NCBI GenBank assembly: GCA_038237435.1
Contig: JBBRYT010000011.1
Span: 68,287 to 132,286 of the forward strand
Length of the DNA: 64,000 nucleotides
From: JACCTI01 sp038237435
Lineage (GTDB): Bacteria; Verrucomicrobiota; Verrucomicrobiia; Chthoniobacterales; UBA10450
Direction: 5' to 3'
Every line of letters begins with the position of its first letter. Position 1 is the stretch's first letter. The notes under the pieces were generated by a model. That model saw only the letters and a program-made list of their open reading frames with translations, did no database searches and was not told the DNA's origin. Of this stretch, positions 44,842-53,831 are shown one piece after another. The position numbers were made by a program, and so were the translations under genes.

Positions 44842-45342
44842 CTACCATTCGGCGGCGAATTTCACCAACGGTGTTGCGTCGGGTAGACGCCGCAATAATT
44901 CTGCCACCGTCGCACTTTCTCCAGGAAGAATGAGATCGGGCCGAATCTCGACCAATGGTTCGAGCACAAAGCGGCGATCAAGCATGCGCGGGTGGGGCAA
45001 TTGCAAATCGGGTTGTGAGATTTGCACGCCGCCGAAGTACAACAAATCCAGATCAAGCGTGCGCGGAGCGTTTCGTTCATGCGCCGCGGGACGCCCGTGC
45101 GTCTTCTCGATATTGCGCAACTCTCGCAGGAGCTCCTCGCCCGCGCCAGCGTAGCCGATCTCTATCACCGCGTTGAGAAATTTCCGCGTGTCCGGCGCGC
45201 AATCGACCGGCTCCGTTTCGTAAACTCCCGAGACTACAGTGGGCAATTCCACGCCCGGAAGACTAACGATTTCAGCCCGCCCAGCCTTCAGGTTAGCCAG
45301 CCGATCTCCCAGATTTGAACCAAAGGCGATGCCGGCTCTCAC
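44842..45342 (-). CDS. folK: 2-amino-4-hydroxy-6-hydroxymethyldihydropteridine diphosphokinase
   Basis: A folate-pathway pyrophosphokinase of 166 residues if begun at GTG 45342, which overlaps the dapB stop as GTGA. The longer frame from 45396 lies inside dapB. Signatures: RAGIAFGSNLGDRLANL, VSGVYETEPVDC, FLNAVIEIGYAG, RTLDLDLLYFGG (catalytic Asp pair) and LPHPRMLDRRFVLEPL. It transfers pyrophosphate from ATP to the hydroxymethylpterin. Confidence 0.94.
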   Translation of the reverse strand: MRAGIAFGSNLGDRLANLKAGRAEIVSLPGVELPTVVSGVYETEPVDCAPDTRKFLNAVIEIGYAGAGEELLRELRNIEKTHGRPAAHERNAPRTLDLDLLYFGGVQISQPDLQLPHPRMLDRRFVLEPLVEIRPDLILPGESATVAELLRRLPDATPLVKFAAEW

Positions 45343-46076
45343 AACCCGAGAACGTCTTCCATATCGTAGAGGCGCGCTGGTTTGCCGACGATCCACTTTG
45401 CCGCACGCAAAGCACCGACAGCAAATGTTTCACGACTCGAAGCTTTGTGCGTTAGCTCAAGACGCTCGCCAGGCGTCGCAAAAATGACGGTGTGATCGCC
45501 CACGACGTCGCCCGCGCGGAGCGAGTGAATTCCAATTTCGTTTTGCGGACGTTCGCCGATCAATCCTTCGCGCCCATGCGCGAAATTCTTTTCGTCAAGT
45601 CCGCGAACCTCCGCGAGAATTTGCGCCAAACGTTTCGCGGTTCCGCTCGGTGCATCTTTTTTCAATCGATGATGCGTCTCGATTACTTCCAGATCGAAAC
45701 CGTCGCCAAGCATTTCCGCCGCCTTGCGCGTAAGCCAAAAAAGCGTGTTCACACCTACGCTGAAATTTGCCGCGAGCAGCACCGGAATCGATTTTGCGGT
45801 TTTCTCGATCGTGCGCAGCTGTTCGGCGGACTGTCCGGTCGTGCCGATTACCAGCGGTTTACCACTCGTTAGGCAAGTGGCGCAGTTTTGCTCGGTCGCA
45901 TCCGCGTGACTGAAATCAATTACCACATCGCAATTGCCGATGGCCTCCTCGATCGAATCGCCAAGGTCGCAGCGTGCGCTGATAGCCAGTTCTTTCTGAG
46001 CTTCGGCCGCTCTGGAAATCGCCTGTCCCATTCGGCCCGCCGCACCGATGAGCAACACGCGGATGGAAGCCTTCAT
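45339..46076 (-). CDS. dapB: 4-hydroxy-tetrahydrodipicolinate reductase
   Basis: A 245-residue DapB of the lysine/diaminopimelate pathway. ATG 46076 (MKASIRVLLIGAAGRMGQ) overlaps the dapA stop as ATGA; the longer frame to 46145 lies within dapA. The N-terminal NAD(P)-binding GAAGRMG, VVIDFSHADA, GTTGQS and the substrate-site ETHHRLKKDAPSGTA are present. The motif at 45865 encodes CLTSGK. Reduces the DapA product. Confidence 0.95.
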   Translation of the reverse strand: MKASIRVLLIGAAGRMGQAISRAAEAQKELAISARCDLGDSIEEAIGNCDVVIDFSHADATEQNCATCLTSGKPLVIGTTGQSAEQLRTIEKTAKSIPVLLAANFSVGVNTLFWLTRKAAEMLGDGFDLEVIETHHRLKKDAPSGTAKRLAQILAEVRGLDEKNFAHGREGLIGERPQNEIGIHSLRAGDVVGDHTVIFATPGERLELTHKASSRETFAVGALRAAKWIVGKPARLYDMEDVLGL

Positions 46077-46954
46077 GCGCTGCTTTTTTCGAAAACGTCC
46101 AAAGTCCTGCGCAATCGTTCCTGATTCGCGGTCGTCATTTCGCACAACGGCAACCGCACTTCGGCCGACATCAATCCACGCCAGGCCAGCGCCGTTTTCA
46201 GCGGCACCGGATTCGGCTCGATGAAGAGATCCTTGAACAAGCCGTTCAGCCGTCGATTCAACCGTTGCGCACCGACGAGATCGCCCTTTTCCAAGGAGCG
46301 CACCAACGCAACAACTTCCGCGGGTAATAAATTCGAGGCGACGCTCACCACACCAACGGCGCCGACGGCCATGAAAGGCAGAATCAAGCCGTCATCGCCG
46401 CTCAGGATTGTGAACTCGTTAGGCAATATCCCTCGCAAAACACCTACTCTCTCGACGCTGCCACCCGCTTCTTTAATTGAGACGATGTTCTTGCACTCGT
46501 TAGCTAATCTCAACACCGTCTCCGGTAAAACATCGATGCTGCACCGGCCCGGAATGTTGTAGAGCATGATTGGTAACTTTGTTTCCCGCGCGATGGCGGC
46601 GAAATGGCGGAACAATCCTTCCTGGCTCGGCTTGTTGTAATACGGCGCAACGACGAGTGCGCCATCAACGCCGAGCTTCTCCGCTTCCTTCGTCGCCGCG
46701 ATGGCGGCAGCAGTTGAATTCGATCCAGTGCCGGCAAGGACCTGACAACGTCCGCGCGCAATCTCGACGGCGCGGCGAATCAGTTCCTCTTTCTCGTCGT
46801 GCGAAAGTGTCGGACTTTCGCCAGTGGTTCCGACCGGGATGACGCCGGTAATGCCGCCGGCAATTTGGGATTCGATTAACTTCTCGAAAGCGCCGAGGTC
46901 AATCGCGCCATCGCGAAACGGCGTGACGAGAGCCGTGTAGATGCCGCGAAACAT
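46073..46954 (-). CDS. dapA: 4-hydroxy-tetrahydrodipicolinate synthase
   Basis: A 293-residue TIM-barrel DapA. It starts MFRGIYTALVTPFRDG and shows PVGTTGESPTLSHDE, YYNKPSQEGLFRHF, LPIMLYNIPGRCSIDV and the Schiff-base Lys in NIVSIKEAGG, then ILSGDD. It condenses pyruvate with aspartate semialdehyde. Exact motif 46415 encodes LPNEF. Order dapF-dapA-dapB is co-directional and tightly spaced, making this an operon for diaminopimelate, and hence lysine and peptidoglycan. Confidence 0.96.
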   Translation of the reverse strand: MFRGIYTALVTPFRDGAIDLGAFEKLIESQIAGGITGVIPVGTTGESPTLSHDEKEELIRRAVEIARGRCQVLAGTGSNSTAAAIAATKEAEKLGVDGALVVAPYYNKPSQEGLFRHFAAIARETKLPIMLYNIPGRCSIDVLPETVLRLANECKNIVSIKEAGGSVERVGVLRGILPNEFTILSGDDGLILPFMAVGAVGVVSVASNLLPAEVVALVRSLEKGDLVGAQRLNRRLNGLFKDLFIEPNPVPLKTALAWRGLMSAEVRLPLCEMTTANQERLRRTLDVFEKSSA

Positions 46955-46964
46955 TTTGATTCAG

Positions 46965-47774
46965 CTAAATCTCAACCGAACCGTCGAAAACAAATTCAGC
47001 TGGGCCACTCAATGTGACGGTAATGAAACGGTCGCCATTTTTCGTAAATCCGACGCGCAATTCATCCCCGCCTTTAACCAAAACATGAACCGGCGAAGAG
47101 GCATTCTCGGTGGCGGCAAAGATTAGCGCGCTTGCCACGACCCCGGTTCCGCAAGCCAGTGTTTCGTTTTCGACTCCCCGCTCATAAGTACGAATCGTAA
47201 TCTGGTTCGCGCCGCGTTTTTCGAGGAAGTTCACGTTCGCGCCGCGCGGGGCGAACTGAGGGTCATGGCGAATCGCGGAACCAAAATCGCGAACATCAAC
47301 GCTTGCGACATCATCAACCGGAATAACCACATGCGGGACGCCGCTATCGACATAGTGACCGTGGAATTTTTTTTCGGCAGCGGAAATGTCGATTCCAAGA
47401 CGAAGATCTTTCGGTTCGCTCATCTGCAAAGTGACCTCTTCACCTTCGAGCGCCGCGGCGATCACACCGGCCGGAGTTTCGAAGGAAAGCTTTTGCAGCG
47501 GACCCGTGACGCGGTCGGCAAAACGCGCGAAACAGCGCGCGCCATTTCCGCACATTTCCGCTTCGCCGCCGTCGGCGTTGTAATAACGCATGCGAAAATC
47601 CGCACCGTTCGCCGCTTTTTCTAACACAAGAACGCCATCGGCGCCGATGCCACGATGACGATCGCACAGACGCGTGATTTGCTCCGCGCCGAGCTGCACA
47701 TCACCCGCGCGATTGTCCAGCATGACGAAATCGTTGCCCGCGCCGTTCATCTTGGTGAAGCGGAGTTTCGGCAT
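46965..47774 (-). CDS. dapF: Diaminopimelate epimerase
   Basis: A 269-residue DapF that interconverts LL- and meso-diaminopimelate. ATG 47774 gives MPKLRFTKMNGAGNDFVMLD; the frame can be extended five codons. The catalytic Cys pair is in EMCGNGARC and ACGTGVV, with CDRHRGIGADG and RTYERGVENETLACG also typical. The order dapF then dapA has 10 bases between them. Confidence 0.96.
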   Translation of the reverse strand: MPKLRFTKMNGAGNDFVMLDNRAGDVQLGAEQITRLCDRHRGIGADGVLVLEKAANGADFRMRYYNADGGEAEMCGNGARCFARFADRVTGPLQKLSFETPAGVIAAALEGEEVTLQMSEPKDLRLGIDISAAEKKFHGHYVDSGVPHVVIPVDDVASVDVRDFGSAIRHDPQFAPRGANVNFLEKRGANQITIRTYERGVENETLACGTGVVASALIFAATENASSPVHVLVKGGDELRVGFTKNGDRFITVTLSGPAEFVFDGSVEI

Positions 47775-47805
47775 GCGCTTTCCTAACACGACTCGCGGCC
47801 ACGAG

Positions 47806-48687
47806 CTAATGTTTCGGCGCGCGCACCGTGCCGGTCTCGACCGCCGTCCGGCGTTCGGCCACGATCCGATTGGCCGTTTCCTCCACCATCTGTTCGAGCA
47901 ACATGCGCAGATGCGTCCCCTGCCGGTAATCAGCGGGCGCGATGTGTTTCACGCGATCGGCATGCGTGGAAAGTTGATAACACTTTTTGAAACCGGAACG
48001 TGCGGGATCGTCGGGATTGTAAACCGCGATCGCTTCGCCGCCGTTCTTGCGCATGACGGTGAAACAAGGCACATCGGTCGGGCCATCTCCGATGTAGATC
48101 ATGTTGGAAAACGGAATCGGCCTGATCTTCGGATCCATGTGATCGTTCACATCCTGCGTCATCTCGAGCAGGCCTTTGTTGATGCGAAAAAGATACTGCG
48201 TCTTCTGCGTGTGACTGATGACACGCTTGGGAAATGTGATCCGGCCTGCTTCGTCCTCGGCGAATTCGCAGCCGAAAATCGCCCGCACGTACGGGGCAAG
48301 CCGGCTGCCCTCTATTAAAACCTTCATGCCCGAAGAAATGATGTAGTGCTCGACGGTGATTCCGTGCGCCATGTGTTCTTCCGAGAGCAAGCCGCTGGCA
48401 AACTCCTCAAACATTTCGGGCAGCCCTTTGTAAAAATTCAATTTCGCGCCTAAGGATTTCAACGACTCGTTAGTCGGCCGATCCATCCCGAGCTGATCGA
48501 GTAACACCTTCATATAAGCGAGCTCGTTGTCGTAGCCTTCGCTCGCGACCAGCTCGGAACAACGCCGCCAGAAGTTGTCCTTGTTAATGCCGAAGGCGGG
48601 AAACACCACTTCGTCCTGCATGTAGCTCGGACTGAGCGTTTGATCGTAATCGTAGACGATCGCGATGGTGTTCTGCGGCGTGGCCAT
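47806..48687 (-). CDS. HAD-superfamily phosphatase
   Basis: A 293-residue HAD hydrolase. Motif I is YDYDQTLS (D-x-D-x-T), motif II is in IISSGMKVL, and motif III/IV is in MIYIGDGPTDVPCF. The cap is helical. C-terminal residues 240-293 are charged. Substrate unknown. It starts 8 bases after the stop of the C26 gene on the same strand, in the long operon reaching from 49321 to 42991. Confidence 0.85.
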   Translation of the reverse strand: MATPQNTIAIVYDYDQTLSPSYMQDEVVFPAFGINKDNFWRRCSELVASEGYDNELAYMKVLLDQLGMDRPTNESLKSLGAKLNFYKGLPEMFEEFASGLLSEEHMAHGITVEHYIISSGMKVLIEGSRLAPYVRAIFGCEFAEDEAGRITFPKRVISHTQKTQYLFRINKGLLEMTQDVNDHMDPKIRPIPFSNMIYIGDGPTDVPCFTVMRKNGGEAIAVYNPDDPARSGFKKCYQLSTHADRVKHIAPADYRQGTHLRMLLEQMVEETANRIVAERRTAVETGTVRAPKH

Positions 48688-48694
48688 GGCCTAA

Positions 48695-49321
48695 CTAATT
48701 CAAGTGCCTAACGAAATCTGCAAACAGCGGGGCATAAATTTCTCCGCCACGTTCCGGATGATACTGCACCGCCAGCGCCCACGGATAATTTTTCAGTCGC
48801 ACCTGCTCGATCACGTCATCCTGCGCGCTCCACGCTTCCACTTTCAAGCCCTCACCGAGCCGATCGAGTGCCTGATGATGCGAACTGTTTACTTTCTCCA
48901 AACGATGCTGCGCGCCGACCTCCGTGCGGAGCGTTTGAATATTATGATCTTTCATCTCGGGGGCGTCGTGGCCAGGAATGTCGAGCCGCAAAGTGCCGCC
49001 GAGGGCAACATTGAAAAGTTGCATGCCTTTACAGATGGCGAAGATCGGAATTTGCCTAACGAGTGCTTCCTTCGTCGCCGCGAATTCCCAGGCGTCGCGC
49101 ACTGGATCGACATCGTCATCGATCGGGGACGGATCGGGAATTTCCTGGTGCAAAAATTCCGGCGCGACATCCGGACCGCCAGTCAGAAGCAGGCCATCCA
49201 TATTTTCCATCGGCACTTCCCGCTCGGCCGCATTCCAGATTTCTACATCGGGATAAGCGGCGAAGGCGCGCCGAAAGTACTGGGCGTCTTTCGGTCGAAT
49301 CCAACTCGCGACCTTGGGCAT
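48695..49321 (-). CDS. Peptidase C26 / gamma-glutamyl-GABA hydrolase-like amidotransferase
   Basis: A 208-residue class I glutamine amidotransferase-like protein. Nucleophile Cys is in AICKGMQLFN, the His-Glu pair in AVQYHPERGGE, with LLLTGGPDVAPEFLHQ at the N-terminal half. Fits PuuD-type gamma-glutamyl-gamma-aminobutyrate hydrolases or relatives; exact substrate uncertain. The motif at 49054 encodes ALVRQ. Confidence 0.87.
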   Translation of the reverse strand: MPKVASWIRPKDAQYFRRAFAAYPDVEIWNAAEREVPMENMDGLLLTGGPDVAPEFLHQEIPDPSPIDDDVDPVRDAWEFAATKEALVRQIPIFAICKGMQLFNVALGGTLRLDIPGHDAPEMKDHNIQTLRTEVGAQHRLEKVNSSHHQALDRLGEGLKVEAWSAQDDVIEQVRLKNYPWALAVQYHPERGGEIYAPLFADFVRHLN

Positions 49322-49398
49322 CGCGAAGTTTGCGGCGCTTCGTTCGCGTTGTAAATAGCTGCGCGCTTAGCCTAAGACGCGGGAAGACGAAGCGCCGA

Positions 49399-51132
49399 TC
49401 ACAGCCCCATCATTTCGCGCACATATTTTACCGGCGGGCTGCCGTATGACAGCACTTCGTCGTTGTATTTCTTGAGGTCGAACTTATCGCCGAGCTTGGC
49501 CTGGGCGCGTTCGCGCAGATCCAGATGCTCGGTGACGCCGACGAAGTAGGTCGAGAGTTGCGTGGAAGATAGACGCGCGCGTTTCCATTTCGCGACCGCT
49601 TCGCCTTCCTGCTGGAAACCTTCCTTCATCATGAGATCGAGCGCTTCCTGTTCGCTCATGTTGGCGGCGTGAATGCTCTGGTCGAGAATAGCGTTACAGA
49701 TCACGCGTAGCCGCATTTTCAGCTGCTGCATTTTCACTTCCGGCCCGCCGTAGTCGGCTTCGCGCATGAATTGCTCGGCGTAAACTGCCCAGCCTTCGAT
49801 GAAACTCCCGCTCTGGAAAATCGCCCGGACGAGTGTGGGCGCTTTGAATTTATTCGAGTGGGCCAGCTGCAGGAAATGGCCGGGCATGGCTTCGTGCACG
49901 GTCAGGTCGCGCATCATGTAGTTGTTGTATTCGCGAAAAAACGATTCCTTTCGGTCCTTCGACCAACTACTCGGCGTGGGCTCGATCGCGAAAAATGTTT
50001 CACCGTTTTTCTCAAGCGGTCCGGCCGAATCGCAATAGGCGATGCCTTGGCCGCGTTTGAACTCCGGCATAACGATGACCTTGAGCGGCTGATCGAAAAC
50101 GGTGACGAGATCGTTTTTCTTGGTAAAGGCCGTCGCTTCCGACAAAACTTTCTCGGCGTAACTGACAATGGTGTCGTCTGTCGGATGTTGCTCCGCGAGT
50201 TTGTCGAGCACGGCGGCGACCACTTTGCGCGGCGCGCCTAACGAGTCGTCCTTCCCTTTCGGGAAATATTTTTTGTAGAGCGGGAGAGCCGTTTCATAGA
50301 TAGCGATTTGGGTTGCGGCCAGATCAGCTTTGGCGCGGGTCATCAGTTCTTCCATCGACAAATCGGAAGCAAGGGAGAAGCGCAGCCGCTTGCGAAACTT
50401 GTCCGCGCCCATGCGGAAATCGCCGTCAGAGCGCGGCAGCAAATCGGTTTCGAGCCATTTCTTGTAATCTTCCAGCGCCCTGGCGCTTTTTTCCTGTAGG
50501 GGCGCGATTTCTTTTTTCATCTGCGGCACGCGATCGAGGACCGGATTCAATCCTTCGCGCACGAACGAGATCGCGCCCTGCGTCTGTTCGATCGCGGTCT
50601 CGGTATAAATCTTCGGCGAATGTTTCAGGTTCGCTTTGGCCTGCTCGATGACGGCGGGAATTCCTTCCATGCGCGCGCGCAGGTTCGGAACTTTTTCGGC
50701 GGGCGGTGCAAACTCACGCGCGATGAGCAGGTAAAGGCTGTTAGCGAGGCTTTGGTTGTAAACGAGCGGATTCCACTCCGCTTCTTTCATTTCCTCTTCC
50801 TCGAAAATGGCACTGGCGACGTTGTCTTTGAGAATGCGGAAATCGACATTGTTCGCGCCGGTTACATCGGCCGCGCCGTTGAAGTCGTTTAGTTTCGCGA
50901 GAAGCGCTTTCAGGTTGGCGAGATCTTTCGCGCGCGCTTCCGCGGAATAATCGGTCAGCAATTGATCGAAGCGATGATCACCGAGCGAAGTCGCCTGCTC
51001 GGGATTAGCTTGGAGATATTCGTCGATGTAATCGTTGGCGATTTTCTGAAATTCGTCATCGGCGGGCGTGGCGCGCAGTTGAAGGCAAAGCGCGAGACTA
51101 ATGAGAGCGAAGAAGGTGCAGGCTAGCTTCAT
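49399..51132 (-). CDS. Secreted DUF885 family protein
   Basis: A 577-residue secreted protein. ATG 51132 gives the signal peptide MKLACTFFALISLALCLQLR; the frame extends to 51249 without it. DUF885 features are DEFQKIANDYIDEYLQANPE, LLIAREFAPPA, and the metallopeptidase-like HEAMPGHFLQLAH in the late middle part. FIEGWAVYAEQ and a helical C-terminus complete it. Relatives are predicted zinc carboxypeptidase-like enzymes. Divergent from the aldo/keto reductase gene, with only 18 bases between starts. Exact motif at 50236 encodes DDSLGA. Confidence 0.88.
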   Translation of the reverse strand: MKLACTFFALISLALCLQLRATPADDEFQKIANDYIDEYLQANPEQATSLGDHRFDQLLTDYSAEARAKDLANLKALLAKLNDFNGAADVTGANNVDFRILKDNVASAIFEEEEMKEAEWNPLVYNQSLANSLYLLIAREFAPPAEKVPNLRARMEGIPAVIEQAKANLKHSPKIYTETAIEQTQGAISFVREGLNPVLDRVPQMKKEIAPLQEKSARALEDYKKWLETDLLPRSDGDFRMGADKFRKRLRFSLASDLSMEELMTRAKADLAATQIAIYETALPLYKKYFPKGKDDSLGAPRKVVAAVLDKLAEQHPTDDTIVSYAEKVLSEATAFTKKNDLVTVFDQPLKVIVMPEFKRGQGIAYCDSAGPLEKNGETFFAIEPTPSSWSKDRKESFFREYNNYMMRDLTVHEAMPGHFLQLAHSNKFKAPTLVRAIFQSGSFIEGWAVYAEQFMREADYGGPEVKMQQLKMRLRVICNAILDQSIHAANMSEQEALDLMMKEGFQQEGEAVAKWKRARLSSTQLSTYFVGVTEHLDLRERAQAKLGDKFDLKKYNDEVLSYGSPPVKYVREMMGL

Positions 51133-51150
51133 GGCGCGTAAGCTAAGAAG

Positions 51151-52064
51151 ATGACGCGGCGAGAGGCAACTCGTTTGATGGCGGGCGGCGCGGCTGGTTT
51201 GCTCGTTTCGCCATCGATTCGCGCCGCGGAGAAAGGTCAGATGATGCAACGGGCCATCCCTTCCTCGGGCGAAATGTTGCCGGTGATCGGACTCGGCACT
51301 GCGCGCGCGTTTGATGTCAGCGCATCGCCGGCCGATCGGCCACCGGTCGAAGAAGTGCTGGCCCTCTTCGCGAGGCAGGGCGGTAAACTGGTCGATTCCT
51401 CGCCCATGTATGGCCGCGCGGAATTAGTCGTGGGCGAAATCGCGCAGAAGTTGAAACTGCGTGATTCGCTTTTCCTCGCGACAAAGTCTGGACGACTGGC
51501 CGCGAAGCCGGGATTAAACAGATGGAGCACTCGTTAGACCTGCTCGGCACGAAAAAGCTCGACCTGATCCAGGTGCACAATCTCGTGGATACCACGACGC
51601 AGCTGGCCACGTTGCGCGAGTGGAAAAAGAGCGGGCGCGTCCGTTACATCGGGATCACACATCATACCGATAACAGTCAGGAGGAAGTGGCGCAGGTGCT
51701 GGAAAAAGAGCAGGTCGATTTCGTGCAGATTAATTACTCGCTGATGGAACGCGAAGCCGATAAACGGGTGTTCCCGGTCGCGAAGGATCGCGGCGTGGCC
51801 GTGATTGTGAATCGTCCGTTGGGCCGGGGGAATTTGTTCAATCGTGTCCGCGGAAAGGCGCTGCCGGATTGGGCGAGCGAGTTCGATTGCACTTCGTGGG
51901 CGCAGTTTTTTCTCAAGTGGATCGCAGCCAACCCTATCGTGACTTGCGCCATTCCAGCGACGAGTAATCCGCGTCACATGGAAGATAACTTGTTAGGTGG
52001 CGTGGGCCGTCTGCCTAACGAGCAGTTGCGCATGCGGATGATCGAGACGGTCGCGACGTTGTAG
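51151..52064 (+). pseudogene. Tat-exported aldo/keto reductase gene with a one-base frameshift
   Basis: Two overlapping frames make one AKR. The first (51151-51537) has a twin-arginine-like start MTRREATRLMAGGAAGLL, catalytic Asp/Tyr in LVDSSPMYGRAE, and catalytic Lys in FLATK. It then leaves frame. The second resumes with TTGREAGIKQMEHSLDLLGT, LDLIQVHNLVDT (catalytic His) and the C-terminal NADPH-binding ATSNPRHMEDNL. Inserting one G between 51486 and 51487 restores KVWTTGREAG. All four catalytic residues are then present. The break is either recent or a sequence error. Confidence 0.8.
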
Positions 52065-52067
52065 AGA

Positions 52068-53492
52068 TTAAGTCGGCGTGCCGCCAGCCAGGAGCGGCTC
52101 CGTGGCCAGTTCGTCGTCTGTCAATTGCGACTGCAAATGTGTTTGTCCCTTATAGAAGCAGGCGAAGGCGACGAAACAACACGCGGCGACTAACATTAGA
52201 ATGGTGAAGAACGAGTAGAATTGGAATTCGGTCAGCTTGGTCGTTCCATCAGCATTCAAATCCCAGGAATTGAACTTCGCATCGAAGATATTGCCGGACG
52301 CGATCGCGAAGAGCCATAAGGCCATGACTGAGCTCTTCATCGAGTTCGGAGCCTGCGTGTAGGAAAATTCGAGTCCGGTAATCGAGACCATCGCTTCGCC
52401 CAGCGTCAAGATCACATAGGCGAGCATCTGCCACCAAATCGTCGGCTTCAGGCCCAGATCAATGAGGTGTTGCGCGTAAACAATGACGGCGAACGAACCC
52501 GCGGTGAGGAAAAGGCCGATACCGATTTTTCGCAGCGGCGTGAGCGGGAAAACTTTACTGATCATCGGATAGAGCACGTAATTGACCAGCGGGATGAAAA
52601 GCAGAATCAAAATCGGATTGGCCGTCTGCACTTGCGCGGCCTGCAATTCTATCCCGAGAAAATGCAGATCCATCTTCTGCGCCTGTAATGTCCACTCGAC
52701 GCCGTTGCTCATGTCCCAAAGCGCCCAGAAAAAGAGAATGAAAATGTAAACCATCGCGATCCGGCCAAGAGTGGTGAGACCTTGTTTACTGAAGGTTTCT
52801 TTCAAATAGCCGAGACCGGCGGGCGGGACGTGCACCATTTTCTTGCGGCCGGCCCAGAAGAAAATGGTCGCGATGAACATCGCGACGCCGGGAATGCCGA
52901 AAGCCCAGCGCGGACCGTAGCCCGGCGCGGAGAGAAGCCACGGGCACAAAATGGTGGAGATGAAAGAGCCGGCGTTAATGGAAAAATAAAACCAGCCGAA
53001 CATTTTCGAGATCAGATGTTTGTTCGATTCGCCAAACTGATCGCCAACGTTCGCCGAGACGCAGGGCTTGATGCCGCCGGCGCCGAGACAGATTAAACCA
53101 AGTCCGATCGCGAGCATCATGCGCTGACCAACAAAATGGACACCGAAAGATGAATCCATGAAGGCGAGCGTGAGGTGTCCGAAGCAGTAAACGATCGAGA
53201 GCGAAAAGATCGTGAAATATTTTCCGAACCAACCGTCGGCGAGAATCGCGCCGAGAACTGGCAGGTAATAAACGCCCGCGACAAAATAGTGCGTGTAACT
53301 GTCGGCCTCATGTTCCGGCATCGCATCGACCCCACCGAGCTTGTTCAGGATGTAAGTGGACATGAAGACCGCGAGGATCGACTTCATACCGTAATAACTG
53401 AAACGCTCCGCCGCTTCGTTCCCGATGATGAACGGTACGCCGGGCGGCATCGTGGTGATGTTCGGCGGCGAGGTTGCGTATTTCTGAGCCAT
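52068..53492 (-). CDS. Proton-dependent oligopeptide transporter (POT/PTR2)
   Basis: A 474-residue transporter with about 12-14 hydrophobic helices. GNEAAERFSYYGMKSILAVF is the E-x-x-E-R-F-x-Y-Y-G POT signature, with ADGWFGKYFTIFSLSIVYCF and GAGGIKPCVSANVGDQF. It imports di- and tripeptides with protons at the inner membrane. The C-terminus is short. The lipoprotein gene lies 14 bases upstream on the same strand. Confidence 0.93.
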   Translation of the reverse strand: MAQKYATSPPNITTMPPGVPFIIGNEAAERFSYYGMKSILAVFMSTYILNKLGGVDAMPEHEADSYTHYFVAGVYYLPVLGAILADGWFGKYFTIFSLSIVYCFGHLTLAFMDSSFGVHFVGQRMMLAIGLGLICLGAGGIKPCVSANVGDQFGESNKHLISKMFGWFYFSINAGSFISTILCPWLLSAPGYGPRWAFGIPGVAMFIATIFFWAGRKKMVHVPPAGLGYLKETFSKQGLTTLGRIAMVYIFILFFWALWDMSNGVEWTLQAQKMDLHFLGIELQAAQVQTANPILILLFIPLVNYVLYPMISKVFPLTPLRKIGIGLFLTAGSFAVIVYAQHLIDLGLKPTIWWQMLAYVILTLGEAMVSITGLEFSYTQAPNSMKSSVMALWLFAIASGNIFDAKFNSWDLNADGTTKLTEFQFYSFFTILMLVAACCFVAFACFYKGQTHLQSQLTDDELATEPLLAGGTPT

Positions 53493-53506
53493 GGTGATTT
53501 CTTCGG

Positions 53507-53755
53507 CTAGTGCGGTGTGCTTTCCGGAAAAAATTGCGCCGGAGTTGGCGCGGGCGAGATGTGCGTCTTCGCTCCGTTCTGTTTTTCCACTTCCGCGGCG
53601 TTATGATGCGCGGCGGGCTCAGCCTTGACAGGTCCTTCAGCGACCAACTCGTCAGGATGATGCCGTTCGCAGGAACAGAAAAAAATTAGCGAGACGGCGG
53701 AAACGGCGAGGGCGATTTCGCGGAAAGGGAAACACATCCGCGGCACAGTACTCAT
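53507..53755 (-). CDS. Small putative lipoprotein
   Basis: An 82-residue protein with a hydrophobic signal (EIALAVSAVSLIFFCSC) followed by Cys and charged residues. The FCSC lipobox is loose. Residues 30-82 are rich in Ala, Pro, Glu and His, so look unstructured. Probably transcribed with the POT transporter. No function can be proposed. Confidence 0.5.
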   Translation of the reverse strand: MSTVPRMCFPFREIALAVSAVSLIFFCSCERHHPDELVAEGPVKAEPAAHHNAAEVEKQNGAKTHISPAPTPAQFFPESTPH

Positions 53756-53831
53756 CCGCTCTGATTCGCAGCAAGAGCAAAGCGTGGACGCAAATCAGCT
53801 CGCGACGTCGCGCAAAAGTGCGCGAGGCTTT

